Source of the DNA: Pelomyxa schiedti
Taxonomy: Eukaryota > Evosea > Pelobiontida > Pelomyxidae
Direction: 5' to 3'
DNA length: 64,000 nt
Assembly: GCA_020536535.1 (NCBI GenBank)
Contig: JAHLWZ010000864.1
Span: 1 to 64,000, forward strand
The notes beneath the pieces were generated by a model. It was not told where the DNA came from. It made no database searches and saw nothing but the letters and a program-made list of their open reading frames with translations. This document shows, piece after piece, positions 40,181 to 52,834 of this stretch. Both the position numbers and the translations under genes were made by a program. Each line of letters opens with the position of its first letter. The stretch's first letter is position 1.

Positions 40181-40383
40181 GATCTCCTCGAAAAGAAAGT
40201 AATGTATGCACACATCAAGATCTCGAAGAGCCCACAGAATTCATCAGCCTTGAGCCAGTCACCTCACAAAGCCATTCACCCACGCATGCGCCACTGAGAG
40301 ATCTTGATTTATTTCGGAGTTCTGTCAGTGAGGGACTGCCATCACTGTGGCTTTTTTTCCCCTTCGTTTTTTAATTACACGAA
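40181..40383. promoter_or_regulatory. bidirectional promoter region importin-alpha / unknown gene
   Basis: A 203-bp interval between two divergent predicted start codons. It also is where an importin-beta-binding exon would be expected; none was found on the minus strand. Confidence 0.35.
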
Positions 40384-41170
40384 ATGGGTGACAGGGCAGC
40401 TGTGGTTTCGTTGTTTCAGGATTTAGTGAGGAGAGGTTTAGCCCATAATTTCACCGTGGTCGATAAGGATTCCTTGTTGTTCACAAGTGTGGATTCAGTT
40501 CTTCTTTTTTTTTCCCTGCCAGAAAAAAAAAACCACTGGTGAGTGACTGTTGTGTGCACAAGAAACAGCCGAGGCTCGAGTGCTATTACGCGAAATCAGC
40601 GATTCTCTGAGACGGGCTGGGTTCTCTGACTCTGTGAGGACACAAGTGACCAAAAAGATGAGGCACTTTTTGCTGGCTTCAAAGAACGCTAATTTGGTTG
40701 CTCAGTATGCATTGTTTGATGTTGGATGGGTAATGTACTGCTTCTCTATATATTTTCTCCCAGCCAAGCGAAACTTACTTAACAGTTATAGCTGTACTCG
40801 TATGAGTATTCTCTGGTTGTAGAACGCTGTGAAGACAATGGAATTTTGTGGAATGTTACCTACAAAACGTGGCATATAAGGGCGTGCAAGTACAAATCCA
40901 TTGTGGTGCAAGCTGATGGCGTAATACTGTTTGTGCAAGTTAACCCACTTACCGGCAGTCAGGTGTCATGAATATGCCCATTACTTATTGTAATTTAGAG
41001 GTAGTTTTCTTGCTCTTACATTCCACAGAAAAAGGCAATCAAGGAGGTATTAAAGGAGTGGAATTCACCCCAGAGCAATGACTTTCTCACTAATTTTTCC
41101 ATAGGCAATAGAGACAATCTCCTCTGAGCATCCGGCCCTCTCCGAGCAATTCCGTACTTCCCTATTCTGA
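40384..41170 (+). CDS. unidentified conserved-looking protein
   Basis: Start MGDRAAVVSLFQDLVRRGLA (ATG 40384); after an intron near 40.51-40.56 kb come TAEARVLLREISDSLRRAGF and ASKNANLVAQYALFDVGW. Next LYSYEYSLVVERCEDNGILW and YKTWHIRACKYKSIVVQADG, VILFVQVNPLTGSQ, then KKAIKEVLKEWNSPQSND; the last exon ends HPALSEQFRTSLF with TGA 41168-41170. All junctions can be GT-AG. I do not recognise the family; it is soluble, about 230 residues, with a mixed alpha/beta look. Confidence 0.5.
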
Positions 41171-41323
41171 GAGAACACGAATGCATTCACTCGTTTCCCT
41201 TATGTAAAGTGTGAGTACCAGTTCCTCCCTTCCTTCTGTAAATGGAAATGCTCCCGTTTTTTTTGTTTTAGAAGTTTTTCGTTAGATTCGAAACAACTCG
41301 TTTTAACGAAAAGTAAAGGGACC

Positions 41324-42889
41324 ATGGGGTGCGGGGTGTCGGTAGAGGAAACGCGTAACCACGAAATTGAGACCCAATTGCAACAGTGGGACCAGGAAAT
41401 GCATAGGGAATTCAAACTGCTACTACTTGGTCCGTTTCCGGTGTTTTTTTTTTTTTTTTTTTATGTTTATTATTTTTGTGACCATGGAGTTATAACATGG
41501 TTGGGAATCGGGGACTAAATTTCTCTTTTCCCCGTTTTTCATTTTTTTTCCCCTCTAGGTACGGGAGAATCAGGCAAAAGTACACTGGTCAAACAAATGA
41601 AGATTTTATTTTTGAATGGCTACACGGAGGAAGAACTACGGAAGTTCAAGCCAGTTATTTTCAACAACTGTGTGTCCTCTATGAGGACATTGTGTGCAGC
41701 TTGTTTGCATATGCGTATACCAGTTGCCCCTGGTCACGAGGTGAAGAAATTCATGCACTCTCTTATCTTAGGCATATTTACTCATTTCGTTTAACCTAGG
41801 AAGCCGTAACAACTTTTGCAACTGACCCGGCCCTGCAAAACTTTTCTGATCCAATTCCCCCTGAAATGGCAGCTCAAATCAAAACTCTATGGGCTGATCC
41901 AGGAATTCGCGCTTGCTTTGCTCGATCAGCAGAGTTCCAACTGTTGGATTGTGCTCAGTAGTATGATCCCAACCGAGTTATCTTCTTTCACGTTTTGAAT
42001 GGCATCCTAGTTACATTGAGAATGTGGACCGCTTAGCGAGTGCCGATTATGTTCCCACTCAAGATGTACAAATACTATTCCCACCTTTAGGGAGTATAAC
42101 CTTATGAAACAGGATGTGCTTAGATGCCGTGTTAAAACAACGGGTATACATGAGCTGACGTTCAAAGATGGAAACTTTACCTACAGGTACCACAGCCATT
42201 GTTTTCTTCGTGGCGAGATTATTAATTTGTGTAGGATGGTTGATGTTGGTGGCCAACGGAATGAAAGGAGGAAATGGCTGCATTGTTTCCAAGATGTTAC
42301 AGCAGTACTTTATGTTGTCGCGTTGAGGTATCTGCTATCACAATTTAAAAGCCGTAATGGCCCTCAAGTGAGTATGATTTGCGCTTGTATGAAAATGATG
42401 AAACAAACCGAATGGCCGAGTCTCTAAGGCTATTCAAGGTCTAATTGTGAAAGGAAATTATTTGTGAAAACTCACTGGGTTTTTTCCTGTATTAGGAAGT
42501 GTCTGGTTTGCCCTGGTTTCGAAACTCTCAAATAATTCTATTCCTCAACAAAAGAGATACCTTTGAGGAAAAAATAACACATGTACCCCTAACAGCGGGT
42601 TTCCCCGAGTACACAGGTTGCAAAGCATCCTTTTTAACAAAAACCAACAAGTAAGCAGGGCACAATACTTTTGCCGAGGCGTCAGAATACATTAAAACTC
42701 AATTTATGAACATGGACTCCTCCAAAAAACACATTTTCACACACATTGTTTGTGCCACAGATACCAAAATTGTAAAGCAGCTGTTCAATGATGTAAAGGT
42801 CTGTGCTTGGTTTTTTTCCTACAACATCTTAACACCAATCACAGGAGATCATCATTTCCAATGCCGCACACACCACGGGTGGTGCTTGA
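41324..42889 (+). CDS. heterotrimeric G protein alpha subunit
   Basis: Start [19 protein letters not shown]: Gly2 for myristoylation and Cys3 for palmitoylation. G1 is [19 protein letters not shown], split by an intron; the helical domain includes [20 protein letters not shown] and [18 protein letters not shown]2/switch I is [13 protein letters not shown]3/switch II is [19 protein letters not shown]4 is [12 protein letters not shown]5 is VCATDT. The Arg (ADP-ribosylation and arginine-finger position) and Gln (GTPase) are present. About nine introns, all consistent with GT-AG. The extreme C-terminus, which normally selects receptors, is unusual: [14 protein letters not shown] before TGA 42887-42889, without the common Cys-Gly-Leu-Phe or Tyr-Asn-Leu-Val type ending. 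Confidence 0.9.
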
Positions 42890-43330
42890 GCCCCATGAAG
42901 TTAAATGACACATCCAACACACATATAATGTAAAAACAAAGTAAAGATATTTTTTTTAGAGTATTCCAACCCTTTTTTTGTCTTCGTTGAAATGCTGAGG
43001 GAATGAAGACGAGAAGGAAACGGAGGAACCGTGGGGAAAGGAAAAAACTTCTGAGCCTGAGGAGGGAGGCGCCTCCGTCGGGTGCAGCTCAGAGTTTCGG
43101 TGACATCTGTCAAGTGCTCCCAAAAAAGAACCGACCAAGTGACGGCTTTTCGTTGGCAGCTCCTTTTCATGCCGTTCCTCGAAGTATGAAAAAGAACATA
43201 AAAATCAAAACCAACAAAAAAATCAAGACAAAGATCTACGCCTACAGCAAGCCATGTCCGCATACATCGGCGCCATTGCCATCTTCTCCGTGTACCAGCT
43301 GGACAACCCGACTCAACAGAAACTAGGCAC

Positions 43331-45176
43331 ATGGTGTCTGGTGTTAAGTTCAAGGTGTCGGACCGGCAGCTGATTGCTATCGAGGAAGACGTTGTGCTGT
43401 ACACGACTGGTCATCCTGCGCCTCAACCTGGGGATGGCATCGCCGTTATTGCGGCCTTCCGAAGGCCAGCGCCCGAGTGAGCACTTTTTTTTTTTTTGTC
43501 TTAGGGTTTTTTCCTTGTCGAGTGTTGTGCAGTACAACCTACTTTGCGCGTGCATTTTCTTTGACTTATTGCTCCCACCAGGGTTGAAAAAAGAAAATTT
43601 TAGTAGTGCAGGCGTATGACGGCGTAATCTTGGATTACAATGTGATTGCTGCAGAGCCTGCGGCGAAGAACAATCTCGTGAAGGGGAATCTTGATCTCGA
43701 TGCCGCGGCGGCCCCATCTCACAAACGGTTCAGGTACATCCAAACATACATATACGATTGATTGACGGGAACAACCCTACAAAACAGAAAAATAATCTCA
43801 AGTGAGGAGATAGCAAGTCACAGGTACTGTGTTCTTGTTTGTGTGCCAAAGTCATCGCATCACACCGCATGTAGCACCGTTCTTCATGACTGCTTCACGT
43901 TCACTAATCCGGCCAATCCAGGCCCGCTACCAGCAAGCATGGAACTAGGAGATCTTCTGGCAGTATAAGTTCCAGTACCAATAGCAATGCTAAGAGCAAG
44001 AAGATTACTCCTCTGAGGGGACAGGATACCGATTTGTCTCCCGAACCCAGGTAAACCAAAAAAAAATTTTTTTTTCCTTCACACTGGGATTGACTAAGGG
44101 TCATTGGCTCCAAGAGACAACATCCTGGCTGGGCTGCCGCTGGTAACGATGGCGGTTCACTCTTACAATGTTGTTCCGACGAAGATCCAGATGATCTACT
44201 ACAGCAAGAAGAAGAAGAGGAGGAGGACGCTCTTGAAGTTGCACTTGTATCTGGGGGATACTGTTCGCCGCTCACGAAGAGACCCATGGAACGCTCAAGG
44301 CTAGTGTGCCCGTCATCGTCACCAAAGCCTGTGGCTCCTGGTCCTCCAGGACCAGCAGCAAGTCGGCCGATTGAATCAATTAAGGTTTATTCTCTTGTCA
44401 CCTTTTGGTTCATTATCACCACCTATTGATGTTTCCCGAATTAATTAATTAGATCCAAATGCACCCATTCCTTCGTTAATTTCATTTCCACTTCACTGAC
44501 TTTTGCCCATCAGGTTCCTGACGCGAATGTTGACCTGTCTTCTCTTGAACTGGGTCACGACATCAACAGATGTGCAGAGGATAGTATACAGCACATGCTT
44601 TTGTTGAATGTGTACACCATATCCAACAAACAATTCATGGCAATAGATGAACATGTATGCTGTCGTTCTTGCCACATTTCTTTTCCCTAACCACCAAGAT
44701 CAGGGAAATCAAGCAATGGTTATACTAGGCGCTGTTACCCATAACTTTGTAGAGGGGTCCGTTTACCTCGCAACGGGGTTGAAAGTCACCAAGCACAGGG
44801 GCAGTGAGACCTCTGAAGTCGAAGTCGAAGCCATTACCAATTGTGCTCCTGAGCTGAAGTCCAAGTTTGCCAAGGACAGGAAACTTGGCTTGAATGGCCT
44901 TCAGTACGCTTTGTGCACTGGGGAAAGTCTCGTTGCGGTTCAACTGAAACCTCAACGCAGAGTTGGTTTGTATCTTCACCACGTTCAAATTTTCCTGCTG
45001 ACTCTTTTTTTTCGACAGATTGGATGGTGAAGATTGTGGGACACACCGCAAAAAGCAACCAATACACGGTTCTTTTTGAAGATGGTACTAAGAAATACAT
45101 CCACATCACCAATGAGGCCCTGCAAGCTCTCAACAAGCACACGCGCCGCAAGTGTTACCAGCTGGAGGTAGGTAGG
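43331..45176 (+). CDS. probable Tudor/agenet-like domain protein
   Basis: Start MVSGVKFKVSDRQLIAIEED (ATG 43331), with GDGIAVIAAFRR nearby. Later exons read YDGVILDYNVIAAEPAAKNN, then (44.53 kb) VPDANVDLSSLELGHDINRC, then (44.72 kb) VILGAVTHNFVEGSVYLATG, and at 45019 WMVKIVGHTAKSNQYTVLFE with DGTKKYIHITNEALQAL. The last segment has the look of a Tudor strand pair (Y-x-V-x-F-E-D-G), so a methyl-Lys/Arg reader is possible. Exon joins are uncertain, especially after 43.47 kb, and the C-terminus is not fixed; a Lys-Pro-rich frame (PRPPKPKPKPNKLQE, about 45.4 kb) may belong to it. Confidence 0.4.
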
Positions 45177-45618
45177 TGATGTTGTCATCGCAATCATGGC
45201 AAGCTGCGGTTACTTGCCGAGGTCTCCTGCAAACGGACCAGGTTTGGTTTCCCAGTCCCACAACATCACACAATACTGAGCTACTGCAAGATTACGTTGC
45301 ACTCTGTGATGGAAAAACCATCCTCAGGCTCGTCGACCAAAGGGAGGACAGGGACTGCCCTGGGGCTCAAGAACTGAGGCTACTGTAGCGGTGGTGCCAA
45401 GGCCCCCTAAACCAAAACCAAAACCAAACAAACTACAAGAAGTGTCTTCAAGTAAACGAAACCCCTGCGATAGTCTAGAAAACAAACTTGTTTTTTTGTG
45501 TGACACTATGGGGACAAAACAGAAAATTTTTTCTTCTGTGTTTACAATCTACTTCGTCATTCTCGAATTTATCAAGCGTCATTATAGTAATTTCACTAGC
45601 ATCTTCCCCGTGCTACTC

Positions 45619-45999
45619 CTATGCAATGTTGTCTTCGCTGGCATGCTGTGGGACCTTTTTGACATGATATGTGATCAGCTGGCTTTTAAGCAGCTATAAA
45701 AAACTCACCTTTTGTGGGAAAGAGAGGAGGATTGACTTAGCCTCCTTCAATAGAGTAGCAACAACAGTCATTTTGCTCATCAACGTATCCATAAGAGTCC
45801 CAGTTCCTGGTGCCTTTTATTTAGTCAGTACTATTCAGGGTTTTTTTGTTGTGTTATTGCTTGCTTTTGCCCACAACCAAAAAAAAAAAAAAAAAAAAAT
45901 TACCTTTGTCTTGCATATTGCCTCGAGTTCAGCCGCGTCCCTTGCGAAATCAGATAGCAACTTCACAACGGCACTCATTGCATCGTCGGCTCCCTCCAT
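45619..45999 (-). CDS. small unidentified protein, about 90 residues
   Basis: Start MEGADDAMSAVVKLLSDFAR then DAAELEAICKTK (45900-45999), GT-AG intron across a polyA/T run, second exon APGTGTLMDTLMSKMTVVAT and LLKEAKSILLSFPQK, then a short last exon with LITYHVKKVPQHASEDNIA and TAG at 45619. Helical, no recognised domain. Both coding exons look genuine by composition; the last exon is a guess. Confidence 0.4.
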
Positions 46000-46434
46000 C
46001 TTTCCAGTGTGTTTGCTTGTTTATTGGCTTTGTAGAAACACTCCTCCATTGACACTTAAAACACATTATTTGTCATGCTCACGTGTGCCATTTGTTTCGT
46101 CATGGTCACCTCAGCCGTTTCCGGTGTTTTTTTCCTCACATGTCATTGCCGTTTGGCCTTTTGAAACAGCCAAAAAAAAAACTAAAACGACTTGGTTTTT
46201 CTTTTTCCTTTTCTCTTTCAGTGCGTAGGTGTTGCGCTTCGCGATGAATTTCTCTTCTGGAAGTGTTCCCCTGTGCCCCTCGGTCGGTGATGTGTCAGGA
46301 AGCCCCGGGTCGTTGACGTTCCCATCCTAATGCACATTCATCATTGTGGGGCAGGTGCTCTTTGGCACAAACGGTGGTTTTTGGTTGGTTTGGTGACATT
46401 GTGTTAGTCCGCTAGTGGATTGAGATTGTTCAAA

Positions 46435-48502
46435 ATGAGTGAGAGGATACTGTTACCGTTTTGTCAATGGCATAGTGCCTAGCCCAAATCGGCATGCTGC
46501 AGGAGTGCCTGATTAGAGGCACCATCCAGAAATATGCCGTAAGTTTCGTATTGTGATTTAAATCTGGTGGCACCTTATAATGATACAGGGTAAATTCCTT
46601 CAAAGACATCAGGTGTTAGTGGCACAGTAGTAGAAGAGCAGCCGCCGAAGTGCGTCATACTTGATACTGGAATTCAATGAGATTCGTATAGTCAAAATTT
46701 TCTTTGGTACCTTTTGATTTTGTTTCTAATGCGTTTGCTTTTTCACATTCCTCTCTCAAGATGTTGTAATCACAACAACAATCTGTCTTAGTGAAGCAAT
46801 TGATATCATTTGGAAGGAAATAAAACTTCTTGATAAAAATTTTCCTCACAATCGCTCCTGGTAGCGATAGGTGAGTGCGGACAACTGGAAGTCAGTTTTG
46901 GGTAATGCACCCACTGATCGTACAGGTAGTCTTCAGTTGAAACTACACTGAGGAGCACACTAGCATGGTTCCACTGAAGCAAATATATGGGGTGATCCCA
47001 ATGCAGCAAGATGACCTGATTTGAATATAAGTTCACACACACAACTTGCTGTTTTTTCCTCTTCTGCCTGCTTCACATCGTTGTTATTGAAATATCACCA
47101 GATTTGAATACAAATAGACCTATTCACTTCTGTAGGTTTGTTTTGGCAGTTTGGTGTTGTGGATGGATGTGCTGACCTCTGCAGCATAGCTTTGGACTGT
47201 AAACATGATCACTTTCTGTATTGTAATATGTGCAATGAAGAGTCTTTCAGATCAATCCTTTTGTTGGTTATTACTGCAACCTTTGGGACCGTGACCTTAC
47301 GTTATAGCCAGTACCCTGGTTTTCATTGGGCCAACCCAAGTCAATATACTTCTAGAGTCGTAGTGATTGTAATTGAAAATCCACCAATCAACCAGAGTAA
47401 CAATGGGGGGGAGCAACACTGGAACGCACGCGGAATGACTACATTTCCCTATGAAGCCATGGTCATTTACAGTGACAGCACTTCGAGGGAACCAGACAGA
47501 GTCTGCCGATTTCTCAGTAATAGTAAGTCCGCACATCTTCATTGGCCTTCTCTCCCGGTTGACTTGTCATCACAATAAGCCATTATTACATGAAATGACC
47601 AGAGAAGGAAAGGCTTTCCCCCGCATAGCTACGATTATGGGAACACAAGGGAGCACCTTGGGCCCCGAGTTGTTGGCACCGCCGAGGAAACTCAGGGCCA
47701 CCAATTTGGCCTCCAGCGCACGATCAGGCAAAGGAGTGAGTTCGTGAACGAAAAGAAATGGGTCAAAAATACTCAACAACACCCACGCTTTCATGCCTTA
47801 CCTTTTTTTGATACTCAAACCAGTAGAAATTACCGGAAACACACAAACCAAAAAGAAACACTCAAGTTGGTTCAAACGGGAAAGGCGCCTTTCGGGATTA
47901 CTATGTATGTGGTTGTTGTGGTCGCTGTTGGCTTCAACACAATTCTTCCTTGGTTGGCGCAGCAGGTGAACCAACAACCGCAAGACTGACATGCCTTCAT
48001 CATTGTTATTTTTCCTTTCTTTTTTGCTTGATGTTGTTGCTAATCGTGTTGGTACTGGTATCGTCGTCATTGGTTAGTGTGCAGCAACCTTACCCAGGGC
48101 TCTGTTGGTTTTTTTGCGCAAGAAGTCTGACACAGAATGTTGGATCTATGAAAATGACGATCCTTATCAAGTATGTACTTCTGGATACTATTTTTCCGTT
48201 TGAGTAAACTTCGAAGTTAGTGAATTGCAGGTTATTGATTCAATCTGTGCCGTTTGTTTATGACACTCTCATTGATTGGATTTCTGGCCTTACAGCTAGA
48301 TAGCTATCTTTATGCGGCAAATGTTTTTCAGTTTGGGGAGGTCTCAGATGACGATACAAAATATGTGGCCAGCTTTCAACCTCCTTTTGATAACGTTGAG
48401 TTATCCAATGTTCTCTACCCTGAGAGTATGCAGTCATTACCCAAGGAAGACCTGATCTCTTATTTTAAAGGATGTATTTTGTTCAGGCATATCTATGACT
48501 AA
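46435..48502 (+). CDS. weak multi-exon gene, unknown function
   Basis: A first exon ATGA|GT at 46435 can splice to QIGMLQECLIRGTIQKYA and GKFLQRHQ (46.5-46.6 kb). Possible later exons include VVDGCADLCSIALDCKHDHF (47.15 kb), a hydrophobic segment GITMYVVVVVAVGFNTILPW (47.9 kb), and either a tail LIQSVPFVYDTLIDWISGLT or a longer exon with YLYAANVFQFGEVSDDDTKY to TAA 48502. I could not join these into one convincing reading, and minus-strand frames at 46.66-47.04 kb compete with them. Confidence 0.25.
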
Positions 48503-51500
48503 AATTCACGACCACTTTTTGTCAAGTTCACAATTCGGACCGAATTCAGGTTCTTGTGTTGCAATTCAGATGTTGCCTTACATAAGAATGCTGCAGCTTT
48601 TGTAGTAAAGGCCATTAATATAACACACAATGTGAACTATATCAATATATATCATCTAAGTAGCTGAAAGGAAAGCTAAACAGGTGTAATACTCACCCAA
48701 AACTACAAATTTCATAACAATTTACCTTCTGGAGCAATTGGGATTGGGACTCTGGTCTATCAGTCAAACACAGGTCAGCCAACCCCCATCAGTAGATAGA
48801 TACATTGGCAATAATGTATCAACCACTATACCTCACCCCTGTGAGAGGTGATCACCTAAATGAATCACAACAACAACAAATGTACACCAATATGTAATAT
48901 CTTTTCGTGAACCAAATAAGTGGTTGGCCCCATAATCTTCCAAAGGTACAATCTATGCTGAAATACACACTCACTTGCGCCAGTTTGTTCCGGCCGCGCA
49001 TATGTTCTTACCTTGGAGCACACCAGAGGTACAAATACGGAATCAGATTATAATGCATAACAAACTGCAGAACCTTGAAATACTTGACAGTTCTGATGAC
49101 AGCACACATCCAGATTAGTTTCAACAGCACAAGGTTGCTTTCTAACCGGTCATCATCCTAGGAAGCCTGCTGGCAGTGATGGACACCCAAAACAGCATTT
49201 ACTGGATATAAGTACTGCTATTTTTACTGTACACTCTATCAATGTATGAGCGACAATCTTGGCATGCATCAACTGGCAAAAATGATGCTATCCCAGCAGG
49301 TGTATGTTGAAGCTGAACATGCCTTCAACAGTTGGTTTTAACAATACCAACTCACTAGTGCTTACCACAAGTACTTAGCAGATGTACATTCCCGTAACTG
49401 GAACTAAATTCAAAGGTTTGCTGTTGTCTCTCGTAATGCATTTCAGTAACCTTAAACTTGCAGTGGACAAAAGCGGCGACTTGGTGGCTGTAGCTCCGTT
49501 ACCAGAATGCGGACTATAACACTTACTTTGAAAATGTGCTTGCCTTACAATACGAAACTTTCGGCATATTTCTGGATTGTACTATCCATTCAGTCACCTT
49601 CAAAGTCCATTCTTCTGAACTTCCACTGGACTCACGCGTTCACTCTTTTCAGATTCTCGTAACTTTGTCCTAATGCTAAAAATAGCCACCTTTTTTCTTC
49701 TACTTTGGTGCTTTGGTGATGGTGTACAGCTATTTATTATGGTCACGCGATCGAGGAACCCATCATCCCCATTTCTTGTGTTCGAAACACCCGCGTATCC
49801 ATGAATTCTACTGTTGAATATTCTGGCCTTGGTGATGTACAATACTTGTGCTGTACCGCTTGCATGATTTAATACGTCTTAAAAAGAAAATACCAGTCAA
49901 TAACTTCTTAGGTTTGGCGGCAGTGAACTGATCCAAAACTCCTGTCAAGTTGTTACAAGCAGGAACCTTTCACATTGGAAAAGCATGCACGCAATGAGAA
50001 GGAAGCGCGGAAACTGCTGGACTGATATTATCACACAGACTGATAGGTGTTTCAATATTGATGGACCTCTTCTGTAATTCCCTCCTGATAGGGGAGTCCA
50101 CATAGTCTTGATATTGAAAGTTGTGTGCCTGAAGGCTCAGGACAAATCTTGTAAAGTCTTGGCTTGATATTGGTCAGACATTCCCATAGATTCGTGAATT
50201 GTACAAGAGACTCGCCATACCGTTTCATCTCTTTTATTTCACCGATTTTTGCCACATCCCTTGTCTTCCCATGGAGCAGACCCCCCTTTGAGAAAGTTCT
50301 GGCAACCCACGTGCTTTTCAGTTCCATTTCCGGGCTTCATGCAGCTTGCTACTGTGACCCACTGCTGCGATTTACCAAGTATCTCCAAAGAAACTCCTCT
50401 TCCAGCAGATAAAAGCTATGGGGAATCTGTTTCCCAGAATGTAACTTTTTTCATTTGATATTTGGATTTTAACTTTTGCTTTCTAGCTCCAAAAACAACA
50501 TTGACGAGATTGAGGGTTTCCATTCAGGTCAAGTTCCTTTTTTTCCTAAGCAAAACGTTAACCAAGTGGTCAAACGTGCCACAGCTCCTCACCTTGCGAA
50601 TTTCATTGAAGTGCGGTAGTGTTCAGCAGAGATGCAATACACCAGGACATTTTCGTGTGCAAAACGAAGTGGTTCGAGCAGCATCCGCTGCCTCAACCTC
50701 AGGAGCATGATATCGTAAAAGTAAACAAAGCTGGCAAGCCTCAGGTTTACACATTTACGCTTTATACACGAATATCGCAGTAATCAGGAAATGATACGCC
50801 GTACATTTCTCAATATCAACAGTGAATTAACTAATGCAAAGCACCAGATAAAGACTGACACAGATCGCGGAATAGAGAATGCAATTCTGGATGCATCTTC
50901 TCCAGATACATTATTGCTAAAATTACGGGTGTGCAGCATCCAATCCTCTCACTCACAACTAAACAAGCCAAGAGAATCAACATGGAGCAACATAAGTTAT
51001 TTAAGAATTGCGTAAATGGTGGCACAGAGTGTGTTGTTTCGAGCCTGTCCATATGGCACATACTGCAGCTACATGTGGGAGTCCCAATAGCAACTGCAAG
51101 CACCAATTGCAAAGTCGCGCCAACTTGACCAGAACCCGCCTCAAGTGCTATGCAACATCATGATGGTGGGTGAGCTGACGATGCGACCCTGGGACTCAGT
51201 TACTGAGCTGTGTCCAGTGATGCCAAGCATTCGTTCATATATGCAGAGCCTGTCAAAGTATCAACATGTTTTTGAGAATTTCAAGTTCAACGATGCTGTA
51301 TATTTTTCCAAACAATAAGTTGGCTCTCCGAATCAATGTGCGGGAGCTGTTGCTGATTGAATTTCGTTGGGTCAATCAACTGATATTTGTCGCAGAGAAT
51401 CTTTGCACCACTTAGGGGTCTACATAACTCTTCTTTTGCTCTTTGGTGGTGAAATCTCTAGAGCTCCTCTTTGACATGGAGGGTCATGCACGCACTCTGC

Positions 51501-52834
51501 TGAATTCTACGAGAAGCTTGTTAGAGATTCACGGCAGCTGTAATTAAAAACTTCAGGGAAATTACCTCACATGCACCCCCAGCACGAGGTATCACTTTTT
51601 CAGATATTCTTGGGCGATCCCCTGCCTCAAACTGTCAATGCAAACACTCAAGTAAATGACCCATTGAAACAAAAAGGGGCCAAGCACAAAAAAGCACTGA
51701 ATCGACCCTTTAGGGCGCAATGCTGTACTACATCAAAGACCACAAGGATTGTGCGTGCAATGTAAGTGTGGGTATGGCAATCCCTTAGCAACAATGCCCA
51801 TCCCTCCACCACCAAAGGCCTGCCCTGCAAGCGCTCGAGCACCCCCAAAAGCAACTCCTCCCTCCACTGCAATTCGGATTCCACACTGATGCCTTCAAAA
51901 ATTCCGAAGACCCCCTTAACGGCAACAGAAAAAGCAACATCCAACAAAACCACTCCTTGTGCTTTGCCCTCTACTGCTACGGGCTAGTAGTGTGTCAGCT
52001 TACTCAAGGTTTCCCTCCACTGTACATTGTTTAAGCCAACCTCACATTAACACGGCAGGAAAGCCACTGTGCCAACTCAAGGTGTACCGAGAGATCCAGT
52101 AATCGCCCTCAAAATCACCCTCACTGTGAGCTTTATGTCCCTGTCATCAAAGGGCATTGGCGAGACGCCGGTTTACCTTGGAGCATCAGTATTCTTTGCA
52201 CTCCAGGAAGCCGTCACCCCGCAAGGTTACTAACTGCTATTAATATAAACACATACTTCTAGTATCTAACACCCACCAGGAGAGACGAAGGAATCACTGG
52301 GTTCTATCCACTTCCGCATCCGACAACGTGTGAGCACATCCGTGACTCTATCACTGACATGACCCCAAATGGTCTGTATTGATGGTTGTTTGTATCTTGC
52401 TACTAACAACACAACCCAGGAGGACCATCATGGTGCTTGTATGAGTTCACACCACTGACATCCTCATCCAATCCACCACCACTCCTTGATTGTAATCACT
52501 CCACAAATTAGATCCTCAATTTTTTTTCTTCTTGTGAGAAACCAATGTATGGAACACGGCACCGATAAGCTTTGCGGCACAGACGCATCTCTGGGCTTGG
52601 GGCATGCAATAATGGGAACAGCGGCGATGAATGAGACGAGCCCCGAGCACAACGAATGGGCGCACGAGTGGAGTGAGGACGAGGAAACACAACAACTCGA
52701 GGAGGAGTGGGGAAAATGAGGACGAGGCACATGTGGGTTGATCCTAGTCCCAACGGTGGGCCTCCTAAGCAACTGGTAACGATCCACTATAAAATTGATA
52801 TCTAATCATCTCTGAATTCCATCATTTGGCACAG
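48503..52834. other. largely unassigned, probably decayed or non-coding region
   Basis: No conserved domain was recognised over 4.3 kb. Short coding-like pieces occur at 50.58-50.62 kb (KRATAPHLANFIEVR), 50.65-50.74 kb (KWFEQHPLPQPQEHDIVKV), 50.78-50.93 kb (MIRRTFLNINSELTNAKHQI) and 52.28-52.36 kb (LGSIHFRIRQRVSTSVTLSL), all plus strand, which may be exons of one gene. From 48.5 to 49.9 kb there are only A/T-rich sequence and stops in all frames. Confidence 0.35.

Noticed and set aside
43003-43326. 107-codon basic frame upstream of the Tudor-like gene
   Set aside because: Lys/Arg-rich by composition, overlaps an equally open minus-strand frame, and does not join to the next exon.
45880-45900. 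PolyA run as evidence of a retrocopied gene
   Set aside because: It is the polypyrimidine tract of an intron read from the other strand; similar runs occur in many introns here.
48503-52834. CRISPR array or tandem repeat
   Set aside because: No regularly spaced repeats, and the DNA is eukaryotic.
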